Part shown: piece after piece, positions 22,449-34,411 of the stretch
Layout: every line of letters begins with the position of its first letter
How positions within the stretch are numbered: the stretch's first letter is position 1
Position numbers and translations under genes: made by a program
The notes under the pieces: model-generated
What the model was told of the DNA's origin: nothing
What the model saw: only the letters and a program-made list of their open reading frames with translations
Databases searched by the model: none
Origin: Xenopus tropicalis
Taxonomy: Eukaryota; Chordata; Amphibia; Anura; Pipidae
Length of the DNA stretch: 64,000 nucleotides
NCBI RefSeq assembly: GCF_000004195.4
Contig: NC_030678.2
Coordinates: 36,437,701-36,501,700 of the forward strand
Direction of reading: 5' to 3'

Positions 22449-22568
22449 ATTATAGACCCCCTTGCTAGAAGGGGAATTATGAATATTTTTTAGTCATTAA
22501 TTCTGTCTATTTTTGGGGCAGAGTGAAGACTTCTTACTGTAGCCTATATAACATTGCACAATTCTATG

Positions 22569-23297
22569 CAAATATGGGATCCATTATACTGAAACTCTTT
22601 ATCCAGAAATCTCTGCATTACAGGAAGGCCATCTTCCATAGACTCATTTTATCAATAATTCATTTTTTTTTTAATTTTGTTTCCTTTTTCTCTGTAATAA
22701 TAAAACAGTACCTTGTAGTTAATCATAACTAAGATATAATGAATCCTTAGTGGAGGCAAAAACAATCCTATTGGGTTTAATTAACATTTAAATGTTTATT
22801 TGGAAGAGTTGGGGGGGGCATTTACTAACGTTCTCATTTTTTTCATGGTTCATGGTTTTTTGCTCTAAAAATCGATTTTTTCATGGAAAATAAACATGAA
22901 TTTCCCATAATTTATGAAGCGTAAAAACCACGAAAACCACTTATACAAAACTTTGCCATCTAAAAGCTGTCAAGGTCATGTAGAAGCCAATGGGAGTTGC
23001 CCTAGGCAAATTGTAACAATCTTTGTAGGAAAATGTAAAAACCATGAAAAATGCGTGGTTTTTGTATTTTTTCTCTTATTGTTCAGCAATGTAATATGTT
23101 GGTACCTTTTCAAATTGGATCTTTTAATAAATGACTAGACATTTGTGGTTTTCTTGGAAATGAGTTTATTCTTGGTTTCAAAAAACCCTAAAACCACTAA
23201 AATGTTGAAAAATCTGCCCCCTAAAATATGGAGATTTAGACCCCTTATCCAGAAAACCCCAGGTCCTGAGCATTCTGGAGAACAGGCCCCATACCTG
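22569..23297. mobile_element. CAGGTATGGG MITE, interrupted
   Basis: The left end is eroded (caaatatgggatccattat) and the right end is intact (cccatacctg, then TA). The family block ctctgtaataataaaacagt lies at 22690-22709. The element is split by the MITE at 22812-23222. Confidence 0.82.
22812..23222. mobile_element. GGGGCATTTACTAA MITE nested in 22569-23297
   Basis: Starts GGGGGGGCATTTACTAACG, ends atctgccccct, and contains gctgtcaaggtcatgtagaa. A partial reverse-oriented relative lies at 35183-35350. Exact borders and duplication are uncertain because of the G run. Confidence 0.65.
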
Positions 23298-23299
23298 TA

Positions 23300-24383
23300 T
23301 ATACATGCAGTATGTCACAATATAGTTCCTTGAGTCAAAATTCATCATTTACAGTGAATGAGGAATTAGATTATTAATAGACAGTACATTAAGTGGTATA
23401 TTTATTATGCTGTGTAAAAAGTGATGTTGCCCAGGGCTCCACTTACTCCACTTTTAACATAGCATGATAAATGTACCCCGAAATATTATGAGACAAGAAA
23501 TGTTTGTTTGTTTAAAGCATCATCTGCTGATTGTCTCTAAATATTTCCCTGCATCAATGCTTATATCTATTTAAATGCATTCTTATAAAAATAATTTTTT
23601 AGTAGCATCTGTGTGTATTTAATTTATGCAGATTTATTACATATGGATGCCTCCATACTTAATACTATGGGCAGGTTTCCAGTTTAGAGATTCAGAGCCT
23701 GGGGGCAACTATCCTGTTAAAAAGACAGGCAGTCTATATGAGGCCGTACAGTCCTACTGCAGCTTGCCCTCTGCAAAATAGATAAGGTCACTTGAATAAG
23801 GGTTCAGAGTTTGTTGGCATTTCATAAAGCTCTTCAATACCAACTTTAAGTACTGTTCATTTCTTTTAGTAATGGGTTTACGGTACAGGGGTTATTAAGC
23901 CGAGTCAGTTATCCCATGCATTTGATGCTACATGGCCATGGTCTATGGGTCAAATGCATGAATTAAGATAACCTAGCGCTTTGCTGTAGAAGTTAGCTGC
24001 AGGCAAGAATATATGTGGACAACAGTTTGTTTTTGTAGAAATACTTTTTATTTCCGTTTAGAGACCTTTGACTGCTATTGTGATATTCGTTAGCAGTTGT
24101 TCTACTAGCCCAGTAGGAGCTGTGTCTAGATTTCCTTACTCATACACATTCACAATACAACAGAATGACAAATAATGTTTATATTAGTGATATATAAGGG
24201 CTCTTTTATGAAGGGAGTGCTAAGTGAGAGGTGCAAAATGAGCAGTTGGAGATGTATTTAACCCACAATGCAATGTTATATCCCAGAATTCCAGCAATTG
24301 CAAACCTTGCAATGTAGAACGTGGTGGAATTTACATGTGATGTACCAATGCCTACATTAACTTCCACCAACATTGGTAAATCA
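23300..24383. other. No gene seen
   Basis: Text at 23395-23480 (tggtatatttattatgctgt; acatagcatgataaatgtac) forms an imperfect inverted pair and may be an old MITE. The rest is unassigned. Confidence 0.4.
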
Positions 24384-24391
24384 AGCCTCTG

Positions 24392-24487
24392 CAGGGGCGG
24401 GCCAAGCTGACCGGGCGCCCTAGGCAACCCCTCAATCGTTGCACCCTAGGCAGCTGCCTCTTCTGCCTACCCCTAGTTCCGGCTCTG
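24392..24487. mobile_element. hAT-like MITE, 96-bp deletion derivative
   Basis: Begins CAGGGGCGGGCCAAGC and ends CTAGTTCCGGCTCTG. AGCCTCTG is duplicated perfectly at 24384-24391 and 24488-24495. It is a shortened version of 37820-38080, sharing gggcgccctaggcaac and the gcagctgcctcttctgccta block. Confidence 0.93.
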
Positions 24488-24658
24488 AGCCTCTGTGTAG
24501 GTACAAACTGCATTTTTTTATTAATTGTGTGCTAATAATGGCGTAAGTAGATAACAAGTTGTCTAATTCCAGGAAGTGTCTTTTCATGACTGCTAAAAAC
24601 TAAGTGCTGTCTTGCATATAAAAGGTATGAAAACGTAATTTTAACTCTTAATAGGTCT

Positions 24659-24990
24659 CTGGTAAGGCGTCACCTTCAATATGCGGTGCAGGTTTGGGCT
24701 CCAGTCCTGAGGAAGAACATTAATGAGCTGGAGAGAGTGCAGAGACTTGTGACTAAATTGGTAAAAGTGATAGAAGAAGTTATACTGTTAAGGGCTCTCT
24801 GTCACTTGTGAGGGGACATTATTACTCTTTACAAGTGCAGTAGATTGGGGGGGATCTTTTTTCCCATAAAAACAATCAACGCACCAGAGACCCCCCTTTA
24901 TATTAGAGGAACGGAGCTTCCATTTGAAGCAGCGTAGGGGTTTTTCATGGTGAGGGCAGTGAGGTTGGGGAATTCCCTTCCTAGTGATGT
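24659..24990 (+). pseudogene. CR1-like LINE ORF2 C-terminal remnant
   Basis: From 24659 the frame reads LVRRHLQYAVQVWAPVLRK and then LERVQRLVTKLV, matching the conserved region after the reverse-transcriptase palm in CR1/L2-type LINEs (VRPHLEY..QAW.P.LRKDI..LE.VQRRATK). The frame breaks near 24790-24815. A second frame continues with GDIITLYK and, past a TAG, VRAVRLGNSLPSDVV, again the order seen in these LINEs. The copy is 5'-truncated, frameshifted and interrupted by stops. A hAT-like MITE end begins just downstream. Confidence 0.82.
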
Positions 24991-24995
24991 TGTGA

Positions 24996-25140
24996 TTAAT
25001 GATAAGCGAATCTGTCCCGTTTCTTGAAAAAATCACAAAACAACACAAAAATGTGTAAAACGGCGAAAAATCCACAAACCGCGCTTGTCAAGCTAATTTT
25101 TTATCGCACACGTCTTTTTTTGAAGCGCGCATCTTTATCA
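24996..25140. mobile_element. hAT-like MITE, left half
   Basis: Begins taatgataagcgaatctgtc and continues with the family's caaaa/ggcgaaaaatcc text. No right end is present, so the copy is truncated. Confidence 0.6.
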
Positions 25141-26130
25141 TCAATTATGAGTTTATCAGTTTGATAATGTGGCAGTTCTCCATAAATTCTATTCATTCGC
25201 TCTCTTTGCTAAGGCTTACTTACCCTCACTAACCAAAGCATATGGCTATGGCTAGTCCAAAAAAGGCATAAGGAGTTAATTTAGATTTAAACAGTGTAAC
25301 ATAACAGGTTTATTTGCAGCCAGTGTGCATGAACATTGTATAGAAATTCTAAGAGAGGCAGATTATGAAGAATAATCAGATAGGGTAACAAAATGAAATA
25401 TAACTGCACTGCTTCAAACCTCTATCCCTATCTGAGAGAGAGATAGAGACAGTGAGAATATGAACATTTGTATTACTGAATAGTTGACTGAATATAAAAG
25501 TAATACAATGTAATATGGAATTATGTAAGATCACAATTACTGGTTTTTTTTGGCTTTTATGTAACAATTCGAATGTGAAGAAAAACTTCTTATTACCATT
25601 TCGTTATTTTAGAAAATGTTTTTCACATGAAAAGGAATATATTACTTATAGATGACCTCTCTGAAAGCTTTTTTTTTTTTTCTCAGACAGAGTTTTCATG
25701 ATGAGATTCAGGCCTGTGAGCTTTTAACTGTTAACTAGCTGTTTTATTGGGGCATTGGGACACTCAGATTACTCCCTCTAGGCAGGTAACAGGAGAAAGA
25801 TCTGCAGAAAGAAAGCTTCCATTCATTTTGCTATGTGAACATCTGAACTGTGGGGAGTCCAAGTTCCCTTAGTCAATGAGCTGTTGTGTGATAAGGATAT
25901 ATCTTTCAGTGCGAGATGATTATGGGATATGCACTGATGTTTGCATTGGATTTCATAATACCAACAACAACCAAAATAAGCTTTGAAGGAAATGTAATAT
26001 ATGCATGTGTTGGATTTATTTCTCTACATTTTAAACTTGCTGGATATATTATATTTCTTAAAAAGAATGTAAAAATATATTTTGGATATTCTTTATGTAA
26101 TTGTCAGTAGCTTTGACTGTAGACGCAGCC
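25141..26130. other. No gene seen
   Basis: A gagagatagagacag purine patch lies at 25432-25455 and a T run at 25670-25681. No gene or transposon end was recognised. Confidence 0.4.
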
Positions 26131-26134
26131 TTGT

Positions 26135-26551
26135 TTAAAGGAAAACGAAAGGCAAAATCACTTGGGGGTGCCAAAATGTTAGGTACCCCCCAAGTGACTT
26201 TAATTGCTTACCTTTTACCCCGGGCTGGTGCCCCTGTTAGGAGAAAACAGCACCAGCCCGGGGTACCTGGAGCGGATCGCTTCTTCCTGCTTCCGTTGCT
26301 GAAATGCCAGCGGTGGGCGCATGCGCAGTAGAGTGAAAAGCCGACTTTAATGGTTAAGTTCAGCTTTTCACTCTACTGCGCATGCGCGCGCAGCGAATGG
26401 GAAGAAGTAAGCGCCGGCAGCTACCCCGGGCTGGTGCTGTTCTCTCCTCACAGGGGCACCAGCCCGGGGTAAAAGGTAGGTGGTCAAAGTCACTTGGGGG
26501 TGCCTAACATTTTGGCACCCCCAAGTGACTTTGACTTTCTTTTTCCTTTAA
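26135..26551. mobile_element. T2/Kolobok-type palindromic MITE
   Basis: TTAA at 26135-26138 and 26548-26551. Most of the 417 bp folds as one long imperfect palindrome: gtcacttgggggtgcc with its complements near both ends, ccccgggctggtgc with gcaccagcccgggg, and gagtgaaaagc with gcttttcactc near the centre. Each arm also has its own inverted repeat. Two NRF1-like GCGCATGCGC cores lie at 26317-26326 and 26378-26387. Confidence 0.92.
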
Positions 26552-26563
26552 GGCAAATGTATT

Positions 26564-26780
26564 TGACCACTAGCTGGGTATTCCAGATAGGGGGTCTTTC
26601 CGTACTTTGGATCTCCATGCCACAAGTCAGCTAAAAATAAAAACTTAAACTTTAAATAAATGCAATAGTATTGTTTTGCCACCAATATAGATTCATGCAG
26701 GTACTGTTTTATTATTACAGATAAATAATAAATCATTTTTAAACATTGGAATTGGAGTCTATGGAAGAAGCAATCTGGTC
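26564..26780. mobile_element. CAGGTATGGG MITE, truncated
   Basis: Recognised from gggggtctttccgtactttgg, tactgttttattattacag and ggagtctatgg in the reverse orientation of most copies. Neither terminus is intact. Confidence 0.72.
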
Positions 26781-29700
26781 AGAGGAACAAATAAAAGAAA
26801 GATTTTATTATTATCAATTGTATAATAGAATTTCTTTAACCATTATAGTTACTCGATTTTTCCAGGGAACTTATTTAAAATATTCTTCTTTCGTAATGTT
26901 AAATGAACCTTCATTTAAGGATGGGTCTGAAAACGGATAGAACAGGTTGTGGAGATTTTTTTACCCAATGGGCCACTTTACTATACTGCAGCATTAAGCC
27001 ACAGTTTGATGTGATACTCCAACGGTTGTTTGATGGGTGGAAGAGCTGGAGCTGGATGGTGCTTATCCAACAAGCACTATGTTATGCATATGAGGGTGTT
27101 GTTTCCTGGTTAGAATGTCCTGAGATGGTGTTTTTCTGTTCAGTCAGACAGTATGGGATCTAAGAAGTCTGGAGTAGAAGGAGGTAACAGGGTAATTGAT
27201 AAGCACCAGAGTCAAGCCAAGTAGTATCTCTCACTACCTGCAACACTTTACCTGCTCTCGCTACTTAGTGGCTGCTCTTTTCCAGCACCTTGCCACTTGC
27301 ACAGTTCCAAGTCTGATCCAAGGTGTCTCTCTTCCGGGTGTGCTGGAAGCAAAAAAAGATGACAGTCTATGACAAGTGCCATTTGGGCATGAAACGTATG
27401 GGCCAATTATGAGTTTTACTTTTATTTTTGGGTGCCTGGATGTCCCCCTTTTTTTCCCCACTGCTGTTGGTGCACCCAGACCACCTAGTCGACTTGGTGA
27501 ATGAATTTATGCTGGTTACATGTGCCACCTTTACTTTTGATATTTAAAGCAAAAAAATGCTCTTCATTTTTCACAGGGTTAGAACTAGGACTATGACTAG
27601 GCAGAAGACATATGTGTCTAAGGTCCAAGCACCCCCCCCACCCCCATGTGACCCGAGTCTCATCTACATATCCATAGTTCCAGATCTGAAAAGTCCACCA
27701 TCATCCCCACTCCCTCTACTTAAAGACACAGACAAATAGGAGCCTAGTTATCTGAAGCAGCTTTCTATTCTTAGTGATATAAATAAATATTATATCACCT
27801 TAGATTGTAAAGGTGATGTTGTTATGGCAGATTCCATTAATGCTTTTAATAGTGGCCTGAATAGCTTCTTGGATAAACATAATATCATATCCAAGACTAT
27901 AGTGATCTTAATATCTACAGTAAGTTTAGTATAGATATCAGTATATATTGTATAGTATAGTATATATGTGAATATATATATATAGGTCTGTATAGATGTA
28001 TGATACAATGTGCACAGATGGAGGAATTGAACTTGATGGATTTTTGTCCTTTCAACCCAAAAAGACTGTAAAAGTATGTAAGCTCCAATAAAGCAGGGGC
28101 TAAGGTAAAATCTCTGTAAAGCACTGCATAAATGTGTCAGAGCTATATGAATAACTGAATGAATGAATAAATAAATAAGATACATGTTCATAACACTTGG
28201 GCATTTACCATTTCAAATTAAAATTAAATGGAATTTCTTTCTGAAAAAGTTGTTTCTGTCACAGAGTAATAATGGCATGATCACAAAATAGCTGCGTACA
28301 GGACTCACACGCAATATAAAGTATGTATTTATATATGTATGTTCTGTCCCAGCATAATACTTAAATATTGATTTTCGAGCATACGCAAATTCACACAGGC
28401 ATTTCACAGAGTAAATAATCCCTTACGGAGTCTTTGAGTTATATCAGAAATAATTTATCCTCGGCCTGTACAGTGTCTCCCTTGATAATATACCGTGTTG
28501 ACAGGGTGAGCAATGGAAAGTTTATCTTCGGTGGGGCACAAAAACCCATTCTCAGGGTTAATTTCAGCTCAAGTAAGTGGGCTGTAAATCCTAGTTTCAC
28601 AAGAGATCAGTAGAGATTGCTTAAAAGTTTAACATACATTTGCAGCATGAGAGAATAATTAGAGGTATTGCAGTATTTAAAGCAAAAAGGGTTTTAATTC
28701 TATTTGTGAGCAGGGTCTGGGGGGCACCTTTAGGAGGGACTACAGAGCTTTGGATGCCAGTTGTGTATTTCACTATTGCTTTTACCCATCATTCTACTGG
28801 GTTAACTATCTATGATCCTTTATACTGTAAGGGTGGCAGCACAGGCGCAGACAGCTTTGTATTTAATACCTTCTTCAGGTTGTATGTAGGCATCGTATGG
28901 AGCAGCAGTGCAGCTAGCGCATTTCAATCATATTCCATTATTATTAACTTGACTGGTTTCCCCACATCACTTATGTGACGACTTTAATCCCAGCTACACC
29001 CAACAATGATAAATTGCCTTTTAATGTTTTCTTACAAAACTAGGACACTTTTTTGTACCCATTTACATCTTGGAATGAGTGAATTGAAACATCTGTACCC
29101 TTGCAAATTTTTTTTGCTTATACCTAAGTGTTAAGGTTGTGATAAGCTTGGTGAGCGTTGCATTAAAGGATTTGCATTGCATTTTGGTTACTTAACATTA
29201 AAGTGTATTATTTAGCCTTATCAGAAACTTAGACTATGACAAAAGGCTAATGCATTTATTTATTTATTTTTCACTTTGTGGTGATATTATAAATACTTAA
29301 AACAGACGTTTCATTGCTCAATGAAGAACACATTTAGATTACTAAGCAAGCCTGATAAAAAATGATAATAATATTCCAAGGCAGCTCTGGAACTTTGAAT
29401 GCAAATTCTCAGAACGATAAGGTCTAAGCTGTATTCTGACAAGATACTGAAATACAACTGCCTTTCTTTATATTTATTGCTAAAGGACAAAAGGAACTCA
29501 TTCTAAGGAGTACTTCATTTTTCAATGTTCTCTATTTTTGTATCATTCCCTTTCACTGTGGTTCCCTGCCTCTGTAAAGTTGCTGCTGTCTTAGCTTGAA
29601 ATGCCTGTCTTCCCTTAACATTAGTCTCAGGTTGCCCATAACCTTCCTTATCGCCGCCTTTTACTCTCCTGTAATGTCACAATCCCATTATAAGAAGCCA

Positions 29701-30009
29701 GCAGGGGGTGCGACCTGACATCATTGGGGCATGGCTAGCTGAAAGTGATAGTAATGGAATAAGTCAGGTATCCCAACCACAGGAACAATGCACCACATTT
29801 CCTTTTATAGGAACAACATACAATGTAGGTAGCATTGGTATTGACCTCAAGGTAGAATTTATAAAGAAATCTTAAAAAAATAAATCTTGTAACAGTCCTT
29901 GCATGGGCGTGTCACATTTTGTCTTTGCAGACAAATTACCCCAAGTTGCACAAGTGTACCTCACTACTCATAGTCCTGTAATTCATGTACAAAGATCCCT
30001 ATAATTAAC
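26781..30009. other. No gene seen; TA-rich patch and short tandem tracts
   Basis: A TA-rich patch lies at 27930-27985, (AATA/AATG)n tracts near 28150-28178 and an (ATTT)n tract at 29254-29270. Several 60-130 residue frames exist here, but none has recognisable motifs. Confidence 0.45.
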
Positions 30010-30267
30010 TTCTACTGCAAGCAGTTTCACCTTTCAAATTCCACATTTCACCATTGCTGAATTTTTTTTTGTGAAACTGCTGCCAAAATTTGCTGCAACA
30101 AAGATTTGTGGTCACGGCAAAAATGTTGCGGTTGCATAAAAAAAAGTTACGGTTGCATAAAAAAAAGTTGCGGTTGTCAAAAAATTTGTGTGGTCGTGTC
30201 TCTAACTTTTCAGCAGTTTCGCAAACTTTTAACAAAGTGAAACGGGAAAGTTGCACTCATCACTAAA
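30010..30267. mobile_element. hAT-like MITE, left end eroded
   Basis: The right end is aaagttgcactcatcacta, of the TAGTGATGAG family. A unit of about 22 bp (gttgcggttgcataaaaaaa) is repeated about three times at 30125-30180. Confidence 0.6.
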
Positions 30268-31843
30268 TAGGACAGCTATTAAAGCATCGTTTAGCTTTAA
30301 ACTCCACCTCATGTTGGTGAGAGACCATTTTAAACTGTATGTAAGCCTAGGGAATGTGGAAGAAATTTATGGTAAACAGTTACATCTACAATAACATTAC
30401 CACCAGTTCCCGTTTCAGGGGGCTGACCCCGCTTTACATTGCCTGTCACAGAGGAAAATTGACTCTGGCAAATGTCCCTGCCTCTAAAAGCAGTCATTGG
30501 CTATCCCTGTGGCACAAGTGCTGCCCTCCCAGCCATTCTTTGCTGTTCCTGGACAGGAGGAAGGATCTTCTGTCACCTGACCCCCTTCCCATCATCCAAA
30601 CTTCCCACGCCAGCTTTTCTGAAGGAAAGAGTATGAATACAATTATTTTGCAGCTTTTCTAGGGAAATATTTTACAATATATGTGGTTGTGATGTTAAGC
30701 CAAAAAGTGGGTATGGCTCCTACCTGTGCCTAGATTTATCTTTGGAAATCTGATAACCTTAATGTATAAAATACCTATACTGCATGACTAATTGGTACAA
30801 CACATTTCACATAGCAGCCAATGTACTCTGCAGCATGCATCTTCCCTAGTTTCATTATATCAGCTCACTGACATTAAACACATTTTCCTGCGCCACCGCT
30901 GGAGCACAGAACACTTATGAGTCACAATTTGCATTTTTGCATTTTCCGTACCCCTGGGGATGCCCATTAACTATAATGACTATAATCAAAAGGGGTCTGT
31001 GACAAGTCACATTTTGGCGATGGTTTTTATTTTCCTGAGAAAGGTCATGGCAGCAACACCCTGTGTGACATAAACTTTAAGGGGTTATTTACTTTTGGAA
31101 AGTTGCAGTTGTTATCTGTTCTGTGTAAATATAAGAGATACCAGACATCACTTTGTAGCATTGAGTGTGAGAAAAACAGCATAAAGTCAACTATATATCT
31201 TGCAACTTACTGAATACATTTGTAACGAGAGTTTGAGTCAGGGCAATCTTTAATGTAATTAAATTGTGAATTTCCATTTCATTAAGAAAAGTAAAATGGC
31301 ATCTCATTCAGAAGGTTTAAAATGTACAAATAGGTTGTGCCTGATCCTGTCAATTCCTTTTCAAAATAACCAGAATAAACAGGGTCCCTGGTGCGGCTAA
31401 ATTCGTTAATATAATGTATTAATGCAAAATGATTTCAGCAGAGTTTAAGCCTTTGGCATAACAGTGACATTTTAAAGGCTGTGTTGTGTTCCATCATGTC
31501 CCTTGTTTATGCTTTGTAGAACAACCTTTTGTATTACTGGCAACAGCCTTCATGTGTTTTTAATAAGGATATGGATTCGCAGCTGGAGTTATCTTCTGCA
31601 GTACATAAATTTTATACGAACCACATTTTTGCTCTTTAACAAAGGCCTCTGAGACTTTCCATGCATCGAGATCTCTACATACCATAATAACCTTTAGCAC
31701 ATATTGCACCACCAAAAAAAGAAAAAAAAATCTCAAAGCACCTGTTATATGTATCTGCATGGATGTCTTCGGAATCTTTCACTGGGAACAATAATATTTA
31801 CGCTATAACAAACAACTTGCCATCAAAACGGAGAGAATGTGTC
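30268..31843. other. No gene seen
   Basis: Unassigned DNA without transposon ends. The 102-residue plus frame at 30354-30662 has no recognisable family features. Confidence 0.4.
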
Positions 31844-31851
31844 GTTAGACA

Positions 31852-32102
31852 CAGAGCCAGATTTGGCCAATGAGTGCCAAGAGGCCGCCCCTCTCACTCC
31901 CTCCTCAGGACTGCGCAGAAGCATATCTATTAGTCTCGCACAGGGAGCACTGGTAACTGGAAGCACAGAAATCCCCAGCGCACCTAGACCCCCAGTTATC
32001 TGTATATGAGCGAAGTTAAAGCGTGGCAGGGCAGCATGCCATCCCTAAATTTGTGCCGCCCTAGGCCCCGGCCTTTGTGGCCTTGCCACAAATCCAGGCC
32101 TG
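31852..32102. mobile_element. hAT-like MITE with 8-bp duplication
   Basis: Begins CAGAGCCAGATTTGG and ends CAAATCCAGGCCTG. GTTAGACA is duplicated perfectly at 31844-31851 and 32103-32110. The interior includes ccgccctaggccccggcc, common in GC-richer hAT MITEs. Confidence 0.93.
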
Positions 32103-32258
32103 GTTAGACAACTTACAAACTAGAGTAACAATATCAACAACAAATACACAACAAAATGTTATTGTGAATTATTAAATTAAAACCTTTATATATTATTGAG
32201 GTTTTACTGTCTGCCATTACATCAACTTTCTTTCCTCTGTTATAGAATTATTTAGATA

Positions 32259-32557
32259 CAGATTTAGGATCCGTTATCCAAAAACCCATTATCCAGAATG
32301 CTTCAGATTACAGGAAGGCTGTCTCCCACAGATGCCCTTTTAATCAAATAATTCTAATTTTTGAAAGTGATTTCCTTTTTCTCTGTAATAATAAACAGTC
32401 CCAAGTAAGATATAATTAATTCTTATTGGAGGCAAAACAAGCCTATTGGGTTTATTCAATTTTTTAATGATTTTTTTTTTTAGTAGACTTTGGGTATGGA
32501 GATCAAAATTATGGAAAGACCCCTTCTGGATAATGGTAGTACAGATTTAGGTATCTG
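32259..32557. mobile_element. CAGGTATGGG MITE, TA flanks
   Basis: The left end is CAGATTTAGGATCCGTTATCC after TA, and the right end gtatctg before TA (32558-32559). The ctctgtaataataaacag block is present. The first bases have diverged, but the length of 299 bp is typical. Confidence 0.85.
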
Positions 32558-32559
32558 TA

Positions 32560-33156
32560 CTACCACTATTGATATTTACCAGTAAACTATGATAAAAGTA
32601 ATTTTTCATCACTAGGGATAAACACATTTTCTGACTGATACAGATTTATGGCAGAATTTGTGGTTTTGCAAGTAGTGAAAATGTACGTTTATCTGCGCTA
32701 TGATTTTGCCGTGTGTTTTGTTTCGCTGGGAAAAAAATGTGGTTTTTGTGCAAGATATAAATACACAAAAAATGCACCTATACATTTACTAATGCAAAAA
32801 ACAGCCATTTACTCCAACACATTTGGCACAAGAAAAGAGTGTCCATTGGCTCCATTGCACTTGCATAACCGCCTCTCTTCACCTGGACAAGCGCACTTCA
32901 TTGAGCAGGAGGGGTGGGAGCACAGATCCTGGACATCAGGGGGTGTTGGGGCCCATTGTTGGGTGAGGAGGGCAGCAGTCTTGGGTTGGCAGGGCCCATA
33001 AGGACTGGGGCCCACCAGGTTTTCTCCCAGTGCCCAGTCTGAAACTGAACACTAAAAATAACTGACGGTTCATTAGGTGGAAATTTAATTATGAAGCAAT
33101 AAATCATAAAGAATATGAGAAACTACTGAAAAAGAAAAAATCTGAGATTGGTTTCC
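32560..33156. other. No gene seen; hAT-like GGGCCCAC fragment
   Basis: From 32935 to about 33050 the text ggggcccattg...ggggcccaccaggttttc...cccagtctg resembles a hAT-like MITE end. The rest is unassigned. Confidence 0.35.
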
Positions 33157-33592
33157 TTCCCAGTAGGATAAGTAGGAAACAACTGTTACAGTTCAAATTA
33201 CACTGACATAGGTACTGACCCAGGAGAAAGTTCCAATTTGTTGTATTATATGCCCATAGTTTCCTTAACCATCCATCTCATCATACAGACCTATTATGTT
33301 GTTTAATAAAGCAGAATGAAAACCTGAAAAATAACATGTGCCCAGGTACTCTAATTCCTTGTCCAACCCTAGAGTGCTGTGCTTCCCAGTAGGATAAGAA
33401 GGCAACAACTGGTTTACTTTGAATAACTCTGACATAGGTAATGAGCCAGGAGAAAGTTCCAGTTTGGTGTAATACATGCCCATAGTTTCCTTAACCATCC
33501 ATCTCATCTAGAAGGCCTACTGATTGTTTAATAAATCAGAATGAAAATCTGAAAAATTGCCCAGGAACTCTTATTTCCCATCCAATAAGCTT
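33157..33592 (+). repeat. Diverged tandem duplication, 226-bp period
   Basis: Unit 1 (33157-33382) and unit 2 (33383-33592) both start ttcccagtaggataag and share tgacataggta, ccaggagaaagttcca, the 20-bp block atgcccatagtttccttaac followed by catccatctcatc, and aataaa.cagaatgaaaa in order. I judge identity at roughly 80-85 percent by eye. The unit is not a recognised transposon and holds no credible frame. Confidence 0.9.
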
Positions 33593-34113
33593 TACTTTAA
33601 AGACAGATGCAGGTTTAACCACAGTAATATTATATCAACTGATGAAACATGTCTAAATGCTAAAACCAGTTGAGTTTGTTGTCACAAACCTCTCATGTGT
33701 AGTTATGCTGCAGGACCCATGTCTAAATTTACAACATTGCAGGTTGCTTCTCTCAGCATTACAATTCTACGTTATTATCATGATTCTGATGCATGTTATA
33801 TGCATGAAACTTTTGCATGATGCAAACTATAGTACTGATAAGGGGCAAAAGGGACATAGAGGTATGACACCAAATCATTGCAGTTTCTGCTAATAAACTT
33901 GCAAGGGTTGTGTCTGTGAATTTGCTGTGGGTTGTGCTGATCCCTCCATCATTAACCACCGGACAGCCTCATAAGTTGGAAAGGTAAGAGTGTGCGAGTG
34001 CCTTTCTTCTATCAGTGCAATAATGTGCCCCATAATGCTTATTCTGAAAGTACTTGTGCCCAGGGTCAGGCTGTGCTCTGCACTTAGTGCCAGATTGGAA
34101 ATCTAGAGAATGC
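33593..34113. other. No gene seen
   Basis: Unassigned, no repeat ends. Confidence 0.4.
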
Positions 34114-34411
34114 TAGGGATGTGCAGGCCAGCCCACAACTCGCAGGACCTACTGGTCACACAGGTTCAGGCTATTACACAACTTCCTCGGTTTGCATACG
34201 GGTTTGGTACGAGTCCTGCTGCCCTCCCCGCCCACAACCTAACTGTGCCCAAGCTCCAGCTCCAGCAGCAGATATTTATATACGTGTGCCTGCCTTGCCC
34301 CCTCCATGATATCAGAGATGGGGCGGGTCAGGCACGTGTATATAAATAGCAGTGGGGTTGGGAGAGGGCAGGTTAGGGTCGGATTGAATTTTTGTTAACC
34401 CCACATTGCTA
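34114..34411. mobile_element. MITE with TAGGGATGTG ends, probably hAT-like
   Basis: The left end TAGGGATGTGCAGG pairs weakly with the right end cacattgcta. The body has gcgggtca/cgtgtatataaat and an inverted mate tatttatatacgtg. 8-bp flanks agree at only five positions, so borders are provisional. TATA-like tatataaat occurs at 34339-34347. Confidence 0.5.

Noticed and set aside
26135..26551. microRNA precursor or bacterial-type terminator
   Set aside because: The fold is explained by a MITE palindrome, far longer than a typical microRNA hairpin. Small-RNA production is kept only as a test.
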